DNA of 64,000 bases from Nocardioides mangrovicus (lineage in GTDB: Bacteria; Actinomycetota; Actinomycetes; Propionibacteriales; Nocardioidaceae), in assembly GCF_003674065.1 (NCBI RefSeq), contig NZ_RDBE01000001.1:284257-348256 (forward strand), in the 5' to 3' direction. Within the stretch, counting starts at the first letter, position 1; each line of letters starts with the position of its first letter. This document shows positions 7,550 through 15,630 of the stretch, piece by piece. Position numbers and translations under genes: made by a program. The notes below the pieces were generated by a model. The model searched no databases, was not told where the DNA came from, and worked only from the letters and a program-made list of their open reading frames with translations.

Positions 7550-8316
7550 ACCAGCACCTGACGCTCGCCGAACAGCGGGGTCAGCGGGCGGGTGGCGACG
7601 CCGAGGTCGGCCACGGCGGCGTGGAAGCGGGTGGGCGGGGTGATGAAGAAGTGCCGGTGGTTGCGCGGGTGGACCCGGCGCAGCGCCATGGGCCAGAAGG
7701 TGCCGTAGTGCACCGCGAGGCTCCACGTGGCGCCCACCTCGGCCACCGCCGCCGCGGCCTGGGCGGGGTCGAGGTGCTCATCGCCCAGCGAGGGCCCCCA
7801 GCCGCCGATGGGCACGGCGGCGAGGTCGACGGCACCGACGCCGGTGAAGTCCAGCCGGCCGGTGTCGCCGGGGTACCAGAGGCTGCGGCCGGCGCGTTCG
7901 AGCCGGAAGCCGACCGCGGGCACCACCACGGGTGGCCGCGACACGTTCGAGCGGCGGCCGTCGTGGTGGGCGGGCAGCACCTGCACGCGGACGCCGGCCA
8001 CCTCCACCTCCTCGCCCGGGGCCACCTCGAGGAGCGGTCGCCGGTCGAGGCCGCGCACCACGCGGGGTGCCCCGCGCGGCACCACCACCGGCACGTCGTC
8101 GTCGAACCGGTCCAGCGAGGGCAGGTGCAGGTGGTCGTGGTGCAGGTGCGAGACCAGCACCAGGTCGGCGCGGGCGGCCTCGGCCGGGGGAGCCGGTGGG
8201 CTGCGGCGCAGGTGGAACAGGTTGGTGGTGAGCAGCGGGTCGGTGGCCACCACGCGATCGCCCAGCTCCACCGACGTCGAGGAGTGGCCCCACCAGGTGA
8301 CAGCCAGGCCGCTCAT
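7546..8316 (-). CDS. MBL-fold metallo-hydrolase (UlaG/NAPE-PLD-like)
   Basis: A 256-residue cytosolic metallo-beta-lactamase-fold hydrolase. The zinc motif HLHHDH is at 57-62. Further metal residues are likely in PAHHDGRRS (about 117-125), the YPGDTG aspartate near 148 and the HYGTFWP histidine near 205. The start TWWGHSS and the TDPLL motif place it near UlaG-type lactonases and N-acyl-phosphatidylethanolamine phospholipase D rather than glyoxalase II. Its ATG overlaps the stop of the upstream phosphodiesterase gene (ATGA). The substrate is unknown; a phospholipid or lipid phosphate would fit the operon, but that is inference. Confidence 0.8.
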   Translation of the reverse strand: MSGLAVTWWGHSSTSVELGDRVVATDPLLTTNLFHLRRSPPAPPAEAARADLVLVSHLHHDHLHLPSLDRFDDDVPVVVPRGAPRVVRGLDRRPLLEVAPGEEVEVAGVRVQVLPAHHDGRRSNVSRPPVVVPAVGFRLERAGRSLWYPGDTGRLDFTGVGAVDLAAVPIGGWGPSLGDEHLDPAQAAAAVAEVGATWSLAVHYGTFWPMALRRVHPRNHRHFFITPPTRFHAAVADLGVATRPLTPLFGERQVLV

Positions 8317-10400
8317 GCGCGCTCCAGCTCGAGCTCGGGGTCCGAGCGCAGCCCCAGCTGCCGCAGCCGGCCCACCAGCAGCCGGTGCACGCCCAACCCG
8401 TCGAGCGGGCCCTCGGGCACCTCCCAGTGGCCCGGGTGCACGAGCATGGCGTCGCTCTGCCAGCCGCCGAGGCCGCCGTGGGAGCCCACCAGCTCCTCGA
8501 ACGCCGCCACCTCCCGCAGCGCGGGGTCCCAGCGGCCGAGCACGACGACGTCGCCCACGTGCCACTTCTCGTCCAGCGCCAGGAGATCGGCTGCCGCGTG
8601 CTTGCCGTACGCCGCCAGTGGATCGGCGCCCTCGACCTGCGACGTCTGCGGCCCGAGCGGGCCGCCGAGCAGCCGCCGCCCGCCCGCCCCCTCGACCACG
8701 AGCACGCCGTCGCCGCGACGGGTGACGACCAGGCCGACGTGCGCGAGCGCCAGCAGCCCGGGCAGCAGCCGAGGCGTGAGCGCCTCGACGTCCTCGCGCG
8801 CCAGCCGGCCCGGGACGTCGACCAGGTACAGGTGGGCGATGCTGCCCGAGGCCACCACGCGGACGCGGGTCACCTCGCGCGGGTCGGCCGGCGGGTCGGC
8901 GTCGGGCGACCCCGACTCGCGGCGTCGACCGGTGCGCGGGCCCAGCGGAGCGCGGCGTCCCTCGGCCTGCAGCAGGTTGACCGGCGCCAGCAGCTCGGCC
9001 GGCGCGCGGTGCTCCTCCTCGACGGTGGGGCAGTCGACCAGCTCGCGGACGGCCTCGGAGAGCGTGCGGCCCTCGCGTTGGGCGAAGGTGCTGCCCTGGG
9101 TCTGGCCGTGGTCGGAGACGACGACCAGCTCGTAGTCGCGGCCGACCTCCTCGGTGAGCTCGGCGAAGAACTGCACGACGCGGTCCATGCCCTCCAGGGT
9201 CCGCATCGACTCCGGCCGGGTGGGTCCGGCGTGGTGGGCGACCTCGTCGTAGTCGAGCAGGTCGACGTAGATCACCGGCACGCCGCGCGCCATCTGCTCG
9301 GCGACGATGGCGACGCTGAGGTCGCGCAGCACCACCGTCGTCAGCCCGCGCAGGAAGAGGAACGCGCCGGTGCGCGAGACCCGCGGCTCCACGTTGCGTC
9401 GCCGCTGCCGGCGCCCCTGGTGCCACTCGGTGACGATCTGCCCGGCCAGCAGCACCAGTGCGCGCAGGAACCCGGTGCGCGAGGTGACGAAGGCGGCCGC
9501 TCCGCGTTCCTTGAGCACGCGAGGGCGGCTCATCGTCAGCGCCTGCTCCGGGGCGTCGCCGGAGAACAGGTTGGCCACGCTGAACCCGCCGTCGGCCAGC
9601 AGACCGCGGCCGTCGGTGAAGTCGGCCTCGGCCTCGGCGGCGTCGCCCGCGCGGCTGCACTCCAGCAGCCGGCCGCGGTCCTTGTCCCACCAGCGGAAGG
9701 CCGGGATGGCGGTGGCCTGGCCGTGCAGCAGGACCGCTTGCCCCGCGGGCGTCGTCGAGGGCAGTCCGGTGTGCCAGTGCCGCAGCCGGTAGCCGTCGTC
9801 GCGGATCATCCGGGTGATCGCCGGGATGGCGCCGGCGGCCGAGGCCTGGCGCAGCAGCGGCTCGGCGACGCCGTCGAGCTGCACCACCAGCAGACCGGGG
9901 CCGCTGACGTCGTGCTGCCGCGCCACACGCACCGCCCGGCCGAGCACCTGGGCGAAGAAGACCTCCTCGGTGCTGGAGTCGACCACCCAGTTCAGGGCCG
10001 CGGCCACCAGCGAGACCAGCAGCGCCGCGAGCAGGGTCTCGGGCACGGCCAGCGGCTGGATCCCGGGCACGAGCGCCAGCGCGACGCCCAGCACCACCGA
10101 CTGCGCCAGCAGGCCCACCACGAGCAGGCCGATGCTGCCCAGCAACACGGTGAGCAGCGTCAGGAACGGACGCACCACGGCGCCGACCGCGAGCACGGTG
10201 AGCACCAGCGTCGCGATCGTCTCGGCGCCGCCGTCGGGCACCTGCTCGCCCGGCAGGATCCAGAGCGTCGCGGCGAGCGCGGCGAAGGAGACCAGCAACG
10301 ACCGCATCGCGTTGCCCAGCCAGCGCCAGCTGAACCGCCACGTGGCGAAGCGGCGCCCGGCCAGCACCAGGCGACGTGCCCATCCGCCCGTCCGCCACAC
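8313..10400 (-). CDS. Membrane-anchored alkaline phosphatase-superfamily phosphodiesterase with holin-like N-terminal domain
   Basis: About 695 residues. The first 145 form four hydrophobic helices (about 33-50, 60-78, 80-110, 120-142) resembling the phage-holin-like membrane domain. The rest is a type I phosphodiesterase/nucleotide pyrophosphatase catalytic domain. It has VVQLDGV near 172 (metal Asp), LPSTTPAGQ near 213 (nucleophile Thr), DLLDYDEVAHHAGP and VVSDHGQTQGS (metal Asp and His residues). The catalytic part is probably outside or at the membrane face, depending on the topology of the helices. The GTG at 10400 is chosen as the first start in frame; a later start in the Arg-rich segment is possible. 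It leads an operon with the metallo-hydrolase and DedA genes through ATGA/GTGA overlaps. Despite the domain name, nothing else here is phage-like. Confidence 0.8.
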   Translation of the reverse strand: MWRTGGWARRLVLAGRRFATWRFSWRWLGNAMRSLLVSFAALAATLWILPGEQVPDGGAETIATLVLTVLAVGAVVRPFLTLLTVLLGSIGLLVVGLLAQSVVLGVALALVPGIQPLAVPETLLAALLVSLVAAALNWVVDSSTEEVFFAQVLGRAVRVARQHDVSGPGLLVVQLDGVAEPLLRQASAAGAIPAITRMIRDDGYRLRHWHTGLPSTTPAGQAVLLHGQATAIPAFRWWDKDRGRLLECSRAGDAAEAEADFTDGRGLLADGGFSVANLFSGDAPEQALTMSRPRVLKERGAAAFVTSRTGFLRALVLLAGQIVTEWHQGRRQRRRNVEPRVSRTGAFLFLRGLTTVVLRDLSVAIVAEQMARGVPVIYVDLLDYDEVAHHAGPTRPESMRTLEGMDRVVQFFAELTEEVGRDYELVVVSDHGQTQGSTFAQREGRTLSEAVRELVDCPTVEEEHRAPAELLAPVNLLQAEGRRAPLGPRTGRRRESGSPDADPPADPREVTRVRVVASGSIAHLYLVDVPGRLAREDVEALTPRLLPGLLALAHVGLVVTRRGDGVLVVEGAGGRRLLGGPLGPQTSQVEGADPLAAYGKHAAADLLALDEKWHVGDVVVLGRWDPALREVAAFEELVGSHGGLGGWQSDAMLVHPGHWEVPEGPLDGLGVHRLLVGRLRQLGLRSDPELELERA

Positions 10401-10406
10401 GTGGTC

Positions 10407-10412
10407 GAGACT
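10407..10412 (+). promoter_or_regulatory. -10-like box for the HAD hydrolase gene
   Basis: GAGACT lies six bases before the GTG at 10419. It sits inside the 18-bp gap between the divergent start codons at 10400 and 10419, so the opposing promoter must overlap this gene or its own. Confidence 0.3.
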
Positions 10413-10418
10413 AGTGTC

Positions 10419-11066
10419 GTGCGCTTGGCTGACTTCGACCTGGTGATCTGGGACTGCGACGGGGTGCTGGTCGACTCCGAGATCCTCACGGTGGAGGTGG
10501 AGCAGCGGCTGCTGGCCGAGATCGGCTGGCCGATGACGCGCGAGGAGGTCATCGCCTCCTTCATGGGGCGCACGCTGGCCTCGGAGGTCGCGGAGATCGC
10601 CGAGCGACTCGGCGCGGACGCCGCGCACCGGTTCGAGACCGAGCTGGTGCCCACGCTGGAGGAGGTCTTCGAGCGCGAGCTCCGCCCGGTCGAGGGCGTG
10701 CCGGAGGTGCTCGCGGCGCTCGAGGAGGCCGGCGTGGCGTGCTGCGTCGCCTCCAGCGGCACGCCGACCGGCATCCGTCGCAAGCTCGCGCTCACCGGTC
10801 TCACCGAGCGCTTCGGCGACCGGATCTCCTCCGGCGTGGAGGTCGAGCACGGCAAGCCCGCCCCTGACCTCTTCCTGCTCGCCGCCACGCGCATGGGCGT
10901 CGACCCGCAGCGGTGCGTGGTGCTCGAGGACAGCGTCCACGGCGTCACCGGAGGTGTCGCGGCCGGCATGACGGTGCTCGGGTACGCCGGCGGCCTGGCG
11001 CCGGCGGCCGAGCTGCGAGCCGCCGGCGCGACGACCTTCGAGGCGATGCGCGATCTCACGGTGTAG
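10419..11066 (+). CDS. HAD superfamily hydrolase, beta-phosphoglucomutase-like
   Basis: A 215-residue HAD phosphatase of the beta-phosphoglucomutase/phosphoglycolate phosphatase-like subfamily. Motif I WDCDGVLVDSE (about 9-19) carries the nucleophile Asp and the acid/base Asp. Motif II VASSGTP is near 110, the motif III lysine is in HGKPAPD near 146, and motif IV LEDSVHGV is near 169. The alpha-helical cap between motifs I and II gives substrate specificity, probably a small sugar phosphate; the exact substrate cannot be inferred. The GTG start at 10419 is preferred because the protein then begins directly before the first beta strand. Confidence 0.85.
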   Translation: MRLADFDLVIWDCDGVLVDSEILTVEVEQRLLAEIGWPMTREEVIASFMGRTLASEVAEIAERLGADAAHRFETELVPTLEEVFERELRPVEGVPEVLAALEEAGVACCVASSGTPTGIRRKLALTGLTERFGDRISSGVEVEHGKPAPDLFLLAATRMGVDPQRCVVLEDSVHGVTGGVAAGMTVLGYAGGLAPAAELRAAGATTFEAMRDLTV

Positions 11067-11132
11067 GTGCAGCGCGGGGGCTGGCGGCCCGACCCTGGCG
11101 CGACGCTTGTGTCGTCTGTCACAGTCACGGCC

Positions 11133-12731
11133 ATGACGCAGACCGCCGCGCAGCCGGTTGCCCACGACGCCCCGGAGCCGCGGTTCCTCGACGACCGCCT
11201 CGCCCACTGGGCCGCCACGACGCCCGACGCGGACGCGATCACCTACCTCGACCGCACCTGGACCTGGTCGCAGCTCGACGACCGGGTGCGGCGGCTGGCG
11301 GGGGCGCTCAGCGCCTGGGGGGTGGGGCGCGGAGACGTCGTCTCCTTCCTGGACAAGAACCACCCCGCCTGCGTGGAGCTGACGCTGGCCGCGGCCACCC
11401 TGGGCGCGGCCAACGCGATCGTGAACTTCCGGCTCGCCGGCGACGAGGTGGACCACGCGGTCAACGACGCGGGCGCCACGGTGCTGCTGGTGGGGGCCGA
11501 GCTGATGCCACTGGTGGAGCGCATCCGCGAACGGCTCACCACGGTGGAGCACGTCGTCGTGCTCACCCCCGACGGCGGGGAGGGCGACGAGTACGAGGCG
11601 CTGCTGGCGGCCGCCTCGCCGCGCCCACGCGGTGAGGACGTCGACCCCGAGGACGTCTGCCTGGTGATGTACTCCAGCGGCACCACCGGCCGCCCCAAGG
11701 GCGTGCAGCTGCGCCAGCGCAACCTGATCCGCCACACCGTGAACGCGCACGAGGGCTGGAGCTTCGACCCTGGCGACAAGAACCTGGTGGCGATGCCGCT
11801 CTTCCACGTCGGCGGCTCGTCCTACGTGCTGTTCGGCATCCACGACGGCGTGGCCAGCGTCATGACCCGCGACCCCGACGGTGCCTCGCTGGCCGCCGCG
11901 ATCTTTCAGGGCGCGAACCGCACCTTCCTGGTGCCCGCGGTGCTCGCGCAGGTGCTGCAGTCCGGGCCCGAGGCGATCGCGGTCTTCGGGCGGCTCAAGA
12001 CCTACACCTACGGCGCCGCGCCCATGCCGCTGCCGCTGCTGCGCGCGGCCATCGAGGCGTGGCCCGCGACCGACTTCATCCAGGTCTACGGGCTCACCGA
12101 GGTCTGCGGCGTCATCACCCACCTGATGCCGGCCGAGCACCGCGACCCCGAGCACCCCGAGCGGCTGGTCTCGGCGGGCAAGCCGATCGCGGAGGCGGAG
12201 CTGCGCGTGGTCGACCCGGCGACGCTGAGCGACGTCGGGGTCGACGAGCACGGCGAGCTGTGGTTCCGCACGCCGCAGCTGATGAAGGGGTTCCTCCACC
12301 GGCCGGAGGAGACCGCGGCGGTGATCACCGACGATGGCTGGTTCCGCACGGGCGACATGGGCCGCGTGGACGCCGACGGCTACGTCTACGTCGAGGACCG
12401 GCTCAAGGACATGATCATCACCGGGGGCGAGAACGTGTACTCCCCCGAGGTGGAGCGCGTGCTGGCCGAGCACCCGGCGGTCGCGGAGGTGGCCGTCATC
12501 GGCGTTCCCAACGACCGCTGGGGCGAGACGGTGAAGGCGGTCGTCTCGCTGCGGGCGGGCGCCGATGCGGGGGAGGAGGAGCTCATCGCCTACTGCCGTG
12601 AGCACCTGGCCCGCTTCAAGTGCCCGACGTCGGTCGACGTGCTCGAGGCGCTGCCGCGCAACCCCACCGGCAAGATCCTCAAGCGCGACCTGCGCCAGCC
12701 CTACTGGCAGGAGCGCGACCGGCGGGTGTGA
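11133..12731 (+). CDS. Acyl-CoA synthetase (AMP-forming, FadD-like)
   Basis: A 532-residue ANL-superfamily ligase that activates a carboxylic acid with ATP and joins it to CoA. The P-loop motif MYSSGTTGRPKGVQ is at about 184-197, YTYGAAPMP near 298, the A5 motif QVYGLTEVCG near 323, the hinge region WFRTGDMGRVDADGYVYVEDR near 408-428, and the catalytic lysine in NPTGKILKRDLR near 513-524. ATG 11133 is chosen over an in-frame upstream GTG directly after the previous stop, because homology starts at about residue 15 and the intervening sequence looks non-coding. The substrate is probably a medium or long fatty acid, but the sequence does not fix this. Confidence 0.88.
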   Translation: MTQTAAQPVAHDAPEPRFLDDRLAHWAATTPDADAITYLDRTWTWSQLDDRVRRLAGALSAWGVGRGDVVSFLDKNHPACVELTLAAATLGAANAIVNFRLAGDEVDHAVNDAGATVLLVGAELMPLVERIRERLTTVEHVVVLTPDGGEGDEYEALLAAASPRPRGEDVDPEDVCLVMYSSGTTGRPKGVQLRQRNLIRHTVNAHEGWSFDPGDKNLVAMPLFHVGGSSYVLFGIHDGVASVMTRDPDGASLAAAIFQGANRTFLVPAVLAQVLQSGPEAIAVFGRLKTYTYGAAPMPLPLLRAAIEAWPATDFIQVYGLTEVCGVITHLMPAEHRDPEHPERLVSAGKPIAEAELRVVDPATLSDVGVDEHGELWFRTPQLMKGFLHRPEETAAVITDDGWFRTGDMGRVDADGYVYVEDRLKDMIITGGENVYSPEVERVLAEHPAVAEVAVIGVPNDRWGETVKAVVSLRAGADAGEEELIAYCREHLARFKCPTSVDVLEALPRNPTGKILKRDLRQPYWQERDRRV

Positions 12732-12778
12732 CCTGCAGGTTTTGGCTCGTCGCGGAGGGTTTTGGCACGATCCGGCCC

Positions 12779-13039
12779 ATGGCGTACGACCCGACCCGGA
12801 CCGGTCCGCGCTCCTACCTCCCGTGGTTCCTGGCCGGCACCGCGCTGGCCCTGGTGGCCCTGGTCTACGCCCTGCTGTCGCGCTACGGCTGGTTCGTGGT
12901 GGGCGCGGCCGTGCTGCTGCTGACCCTGGTGGGCGCGGTGGCCGGCATGGTGCTGCGCGACAGCCACGACCGGGTGGTCACCGCCGGTCACTCGCTGCGC
13001 GAGGCCGTGCGACGCCTGGCCCACGCCCTCTGGTACTAG
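12779..13039 (+). CDS. Small two-helix membrane protein
   Basis: An 86-residue hypothetical protein with two hydrophobic helices (about 15-35 and 39-60) and a charged C-terminal tail ending RLAHALWY. It has no recognised domain. It stands 47 bp after the acyl-CoA ligase gene and converges on the flavin monooxygenase gene with only four bases between stop codons. The high-GC codon pattern and the predicted fold support it being real. Function unknown. Confidence 0.6.
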   Translation: MAYDPTRTGPRSYLPWFLAGTALALVALVYALLSRYGWFVVGAAVLLLTLVGAVAGMVLRDSHDRVVTAGHSLREAVRRLAHALWY

Positions 13040-13043
13040 CCCG

Positions 13044-14207
13044 CTAGAGGCCGACGCGGGTCCACGGCGACGTCCGGTCCCCGACCAGGGTCGCCACCGC
13101 CTGCGCCCGGATCCAGGGCACGCGGCCGACGGGTCCGGCCAGCAGGTCGCGCGGCGCCGCGAGGGCGTCGAGGTCGCTCTGGAAGGCCGGGACCATGGCG
13201 CGGGTCCACAGCCGGTACCAGCGCCAGTGCGCGGCGCGGCGGCGGGCGTAGGCGGCCAGCGCGCTGGCCAGCGGCTGGTCGCCGGTGAGCTCCTCGGCCA
13301 GCACCCAGGCGTCGGCCAGGGCCAGCGACGTCCCGGCTCCCAGCTGCGGGCTCATCGCGTGGGCGGCGTCGCCGACCAGCACCGCGGCAGCGCCCGCGGC
13401 GAGGCGGTACGGCGTGCTGACGGCGACGTCGCGGTACGTGGCCGGCAGCAGCGTCTCGACGTTCGCGAGCAGCGGTGAGTACCGCCCGGCGAAGCGGGCC
13501 GCCTCGGCGCGCCAACCCGCGGGGTCGCGGGCCGTCGCCGCAGCCGTGGGCACCGACCAGAACACCGAGGCCTGCCCGATGCCGGTGGGCAGCACGCCGA
13601 AGTAGCGGCGGGTGCCGTCGAAGCACTGGTGCAGCACGCTGCCGGCGACGCCCTCGGGGTCCTCGACCACGGCCCACAGGGCGCCGTAGCCGTACGCCCG
13701 GTCGCGCCGCGTGACGCCCAGGGCGGCCCGCACGACGCTGCGCGAGCCGTCGGCCCCGACCACCAGGTCGTAGGGACCCAGATCGCCGGCCCCGGTCTCC
13801 ACCACCGCGCCGCCGGCGGCGGGCCGGACGCCGGTGACGGTGACTCCGGTGCGCACCCGCGCCGCGGAGCCGAGCAGCGCCCGGTGGAGCAGCGAGAACA
13901 GCGCGCCGCGGTTCACTCCGAGCGCTGGGGTGGCGCCGGGCAGGTCGGCGTAGCCGAAGTCCATCACCGTGCGGCCGGAGACGGTGACGCCCTCCACGCG
14001 GTCGACGGGCCGGGACACCGCTCGCAGGCCGTCGAGCAGGCCGAGCCGGTCGAGCACCTCCTGGCCCAGGTGCTGCAGCCAGATGCCCGCTCCGACCGGT
14101 CCGGGATCCGGCTCGCGCTCGAGCACCTCCACCTCGTGGCCGGCGTCGGCCAACAGCAGGGCCAGCGCGGGGCCGGCCGAGCCGAGCCCGACGACGGCGA
14201 CCCTCAT
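13044..14207 (-). CDS. FAD-dependent monooxygenase (PHBH-fold)
   Basis: A 387-residue flavoprotein of the aromatic-hydroxylase (UbiH/PHBH) family. The N-terminal Rossmann motif VVGLGSAGPALALLLADAGHEV (about 4-25) binds the FAD ADP moiety. The DG motif LVVGADGSRSVVR is at about 149-161, and the GD motif VLVGDAAHAMSPQLGAGTSLALADA at about 268-292 contacts the FAD ribose. The substrate is not evident. The ATG overlaps the stop of the F420-type oxidoreductase gene (ATGA), so the two are co-translated. MarR control of this operon is likely, since the marR-type gene is its first member. Confidence 0.85.
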   Translation of the reverse strand: MRVAVVGLGSAGPALALLLADAGHEVEVLEREPDPGPVGAGIWLQHLGQEVLDRLGLLDGLRAVSRPVDRVEGVTVSGRTVMDFGYADLPGATPALGVNRGALFSLLHRALLGSAARVRTGVTVTGVRPAAGGAVVETGAGDLGPYDLVVGADGSRSVVRAALGVTRRDRAYGYGALWAVVEDPEGVAGSVLHQCFDGTRRYFGVLPTGIGQASVFWSVPTAAATARDPAGWRAEAARFAGRYSPLLANVETLLPATYRDVAVSTPYRLAAGAAAVLVGDAAHAMSPQLGAGTSLALADAWVLAEELTGDQPLASALAAYARRRAAHWRWYRLWTRAMVPAFQSDLDALAAPRDLLAGPVGRVPWIRAQAVATLVGDRTSPWTRVGL

Positions 14208-15061
14208 CCCAGCTCGCGCAGCCGGGGGAGCAGCTCGGTGCACGCCCGCTCGGTCCAGGCCACCGCGTCGTCGTGCGGCGGCGAGACCCAGACCTGCTCG
14301 ACGCCGAGCGCCGCGTAGTCGGCCATGCGCGGCAGGAAGCCGCTGCCGAACGGGTCCTCGCCGGTGATGACCGTGCGCTGCACCTCGCCGGGGTCGCGCC
14401 CGACGTCGGCGCAGTGCCCGTCGAGCACCTCCAGCTTGTGCCGGACGGCGTCGGGGCCGAGGTCGAAGAGGTTGCAGGCGTCGGCGTACTGGGCGACCAG
14501 CCGCAGCGTCTTGCGCTCGCCGCTGCCACCGATCAGCACGCGAGGACCGCCGGGTCGTGCCGGGGCCGGGACGCACACCGTCTCGGCCAGCCGGTAGTGC
14601 TCGCCCTCGAAGGGTCCGTCGTCCTCGCTCCACATCTGACGGCAGATCCGCAGTGCCTCCTCCAGCCGCTCGAACCGCTCGGCGGTGGGCGGGAACGGCA
14701 CCCCGAGACCCTGGTGCTCGCGCTCGTACCAGGCCGCGCCGATGCCGAGCACGGCCCGGCCGCCGGAGAGCACGTCGAGGGTGGTGACGACCTTGGCCAG
14801 CAGGCCGGGATGGCGGTAGGTGACGCCGGTGACCAGCAGTCCGAGCTCGATCCGCGAGGTGAGCGCGGCCAGGTAGCCCAGCGAGGTGTAGCCCTCGAGC
14901 ATCGGCTCCGACGGGCCGCCGAGGTTCTCCATCTGGAACCAGTGGTCCATCATCGTCAGCGTCGTCACGCCACCCTCGTCGGCCACCTGCGCCACCGAGG
15001 CCAGCGTCTGCGCCAGCGGGGTGGGGTAGCTCAGGTCCGCGCAGTGGATCGCCAGCCTCAT
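14204..15061 (-). CDS. LLM class F420-dependent oxidoreductase
   Basis: A 285-residue luciferase-like monooxygenase-fold protein of the actinobacterial F420-dependent group. The N-terminal strand MRLAIHCADLSYP, the segment MMDHWFQMENLGGP (about 37-50), the GIGAAWYEREHQGLGVPFP loop near 105-123 and VLIGGSGERKTLRLVAQYADACN near 175-197 match the F420 LLM subgroup. A hydride-transfer role with F420H2 is expected; the substrate is unknown. It lies between the marR-type gene and the flavin monooxygenase gene, overlapping each by four bases (ATGA). The arrangement suggests a regulated degradation or resistance operon. Confidence 0.85.
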   Translation of the reverse strand: MRLAIHCADLSYPTPLAQTLASVAQVADEGGVTTLTMMDHWFQMENLGGPSEPMLEGYTSLGYLAALTSRIELGLLVTGVTYRHPGLLAKVVTTLDVLSGGRAVLGIGAAWYEREHQGLGVPFPPTAERFERLEEALRICRQMWSEDDGPFEGEHYRLAETVCVPAPARPGGPRVLIGGSGERKTLRLVAQYADACNLFDLGPDAVRHKLEVLDGHCADVGRDPGEVQRTVITGEDPFGSGFLPRMADYAALGVEQVWVSPPHDDAVAWTERACTELLPRLRELG

Positions 15062-15570
15062 CGGGTCTCCTCGTCCTCGACGTACAGGGTCATCTTGCGC
15101 AGCAGCCGGTTGAGGGTGGCCAGCTCGCGTGCGGAGAGCACGCTGCCGACCTCGTCCTCGGCGCGGCCGCGCAGGTTCATCGCCCGGTTCCAGATGCGCA
15201 TGCCCGCCCGGGTGATCTCGACGTCGACCCGGCGGCGGTCCTCGGTGCCCGGCACCCGCTTGAGCCAGCCCTTCTTCTCCAGCGAGTCCAGCCGCCCGGT
15301 CATCCCGGCGTTGGAGACGCCGGTCTCCTGGGCGAGCTCGCCCGGGGACGCGCGGCCCGGGGTCTCGCGGATCATCAGCCGGTGCAGGGTGTCGTACTCG
15401 AAGTCCTGCAGCCCGACCTCGGCCAGCGCCGCCTTCGTCGTCGCGCGCAGGTGGCGCACCAGCTGGTGCAGCCGGAACGTCATCGCCTCGATGCCGTCGT
15501 CGAAGTCGTCCTCGAGCACCCAGTGGTCGCGCCAGCGCTCCACGTGCAGGTCGGCGGCGTCCTTGGGCAC
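15058..15570 (-). CDS. MarR family transcriptional regulator
   Basis: A 170-residue winged-helix regulator. The N-terminal helix is charged; the helix-turn-helix and wing cover about 75-130, with GELAQETGVSNAGMTGRLDSLEKKGWLKR as the DNA-reading part and the wing tip at RVPGTEDRRRVDVEI. The start is GTG at 15570, 61 bp from the divergent MFS gene. A perfect palindrome at 15602-15619 between them is the likely operator, so it probably represses both its own operon and the exporter and is released by a small ligand. Confidence 0.88.
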   Translation of the reverse strand: MPKDAADLHVERWRDHWVLEDDFDDGIEAMTFRLHQLVRHLRATTKAALAEVGLQDFEYDTLHRLMIRETPGRASPGELAQETGVSNAGMTGRLDSLEKKGWLKRVPGTEDRRRVDVEITRAGMRIWNRAMNLRGRAEDEVGSVLSARELATLNRLLRKMTLYVEDEETR

Positions 15571-15593
15571 GGCAGCAGCGTACCGGTGGTTAG

Positions 15594-15623
15594 TTGACGA
15601 ATAGTTCGCTAGCGAACTACTTT
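15594..15623 (+). promoter_or_regulatory. MFS promoter with embedded MarR operator
   Basis: -35 TTGACG at 15594-15599, an 18-bp spacer, and -10 TACTTT at 15618-15623. The spacer contains a perfect 18-bp palindrome, TAGTTCGCTAGCGAACTA, at 15602-15619. A repressor bound here would block RNA polymerase. The predicted transcription start coincides with the GTG at 15631, so the transcript should be leaderless. Confidence 0.75.
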
Positions 15624-15630
15624 CGGCCGG

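Noticed and set aside
8313-10400. Prophage remnant, suggested by the holin-like domain
   Set aside because: The domain is fused to a chromosomal-type phosphodiesterase, and no endolysin, integrase, tail or capsid gene is nearby.
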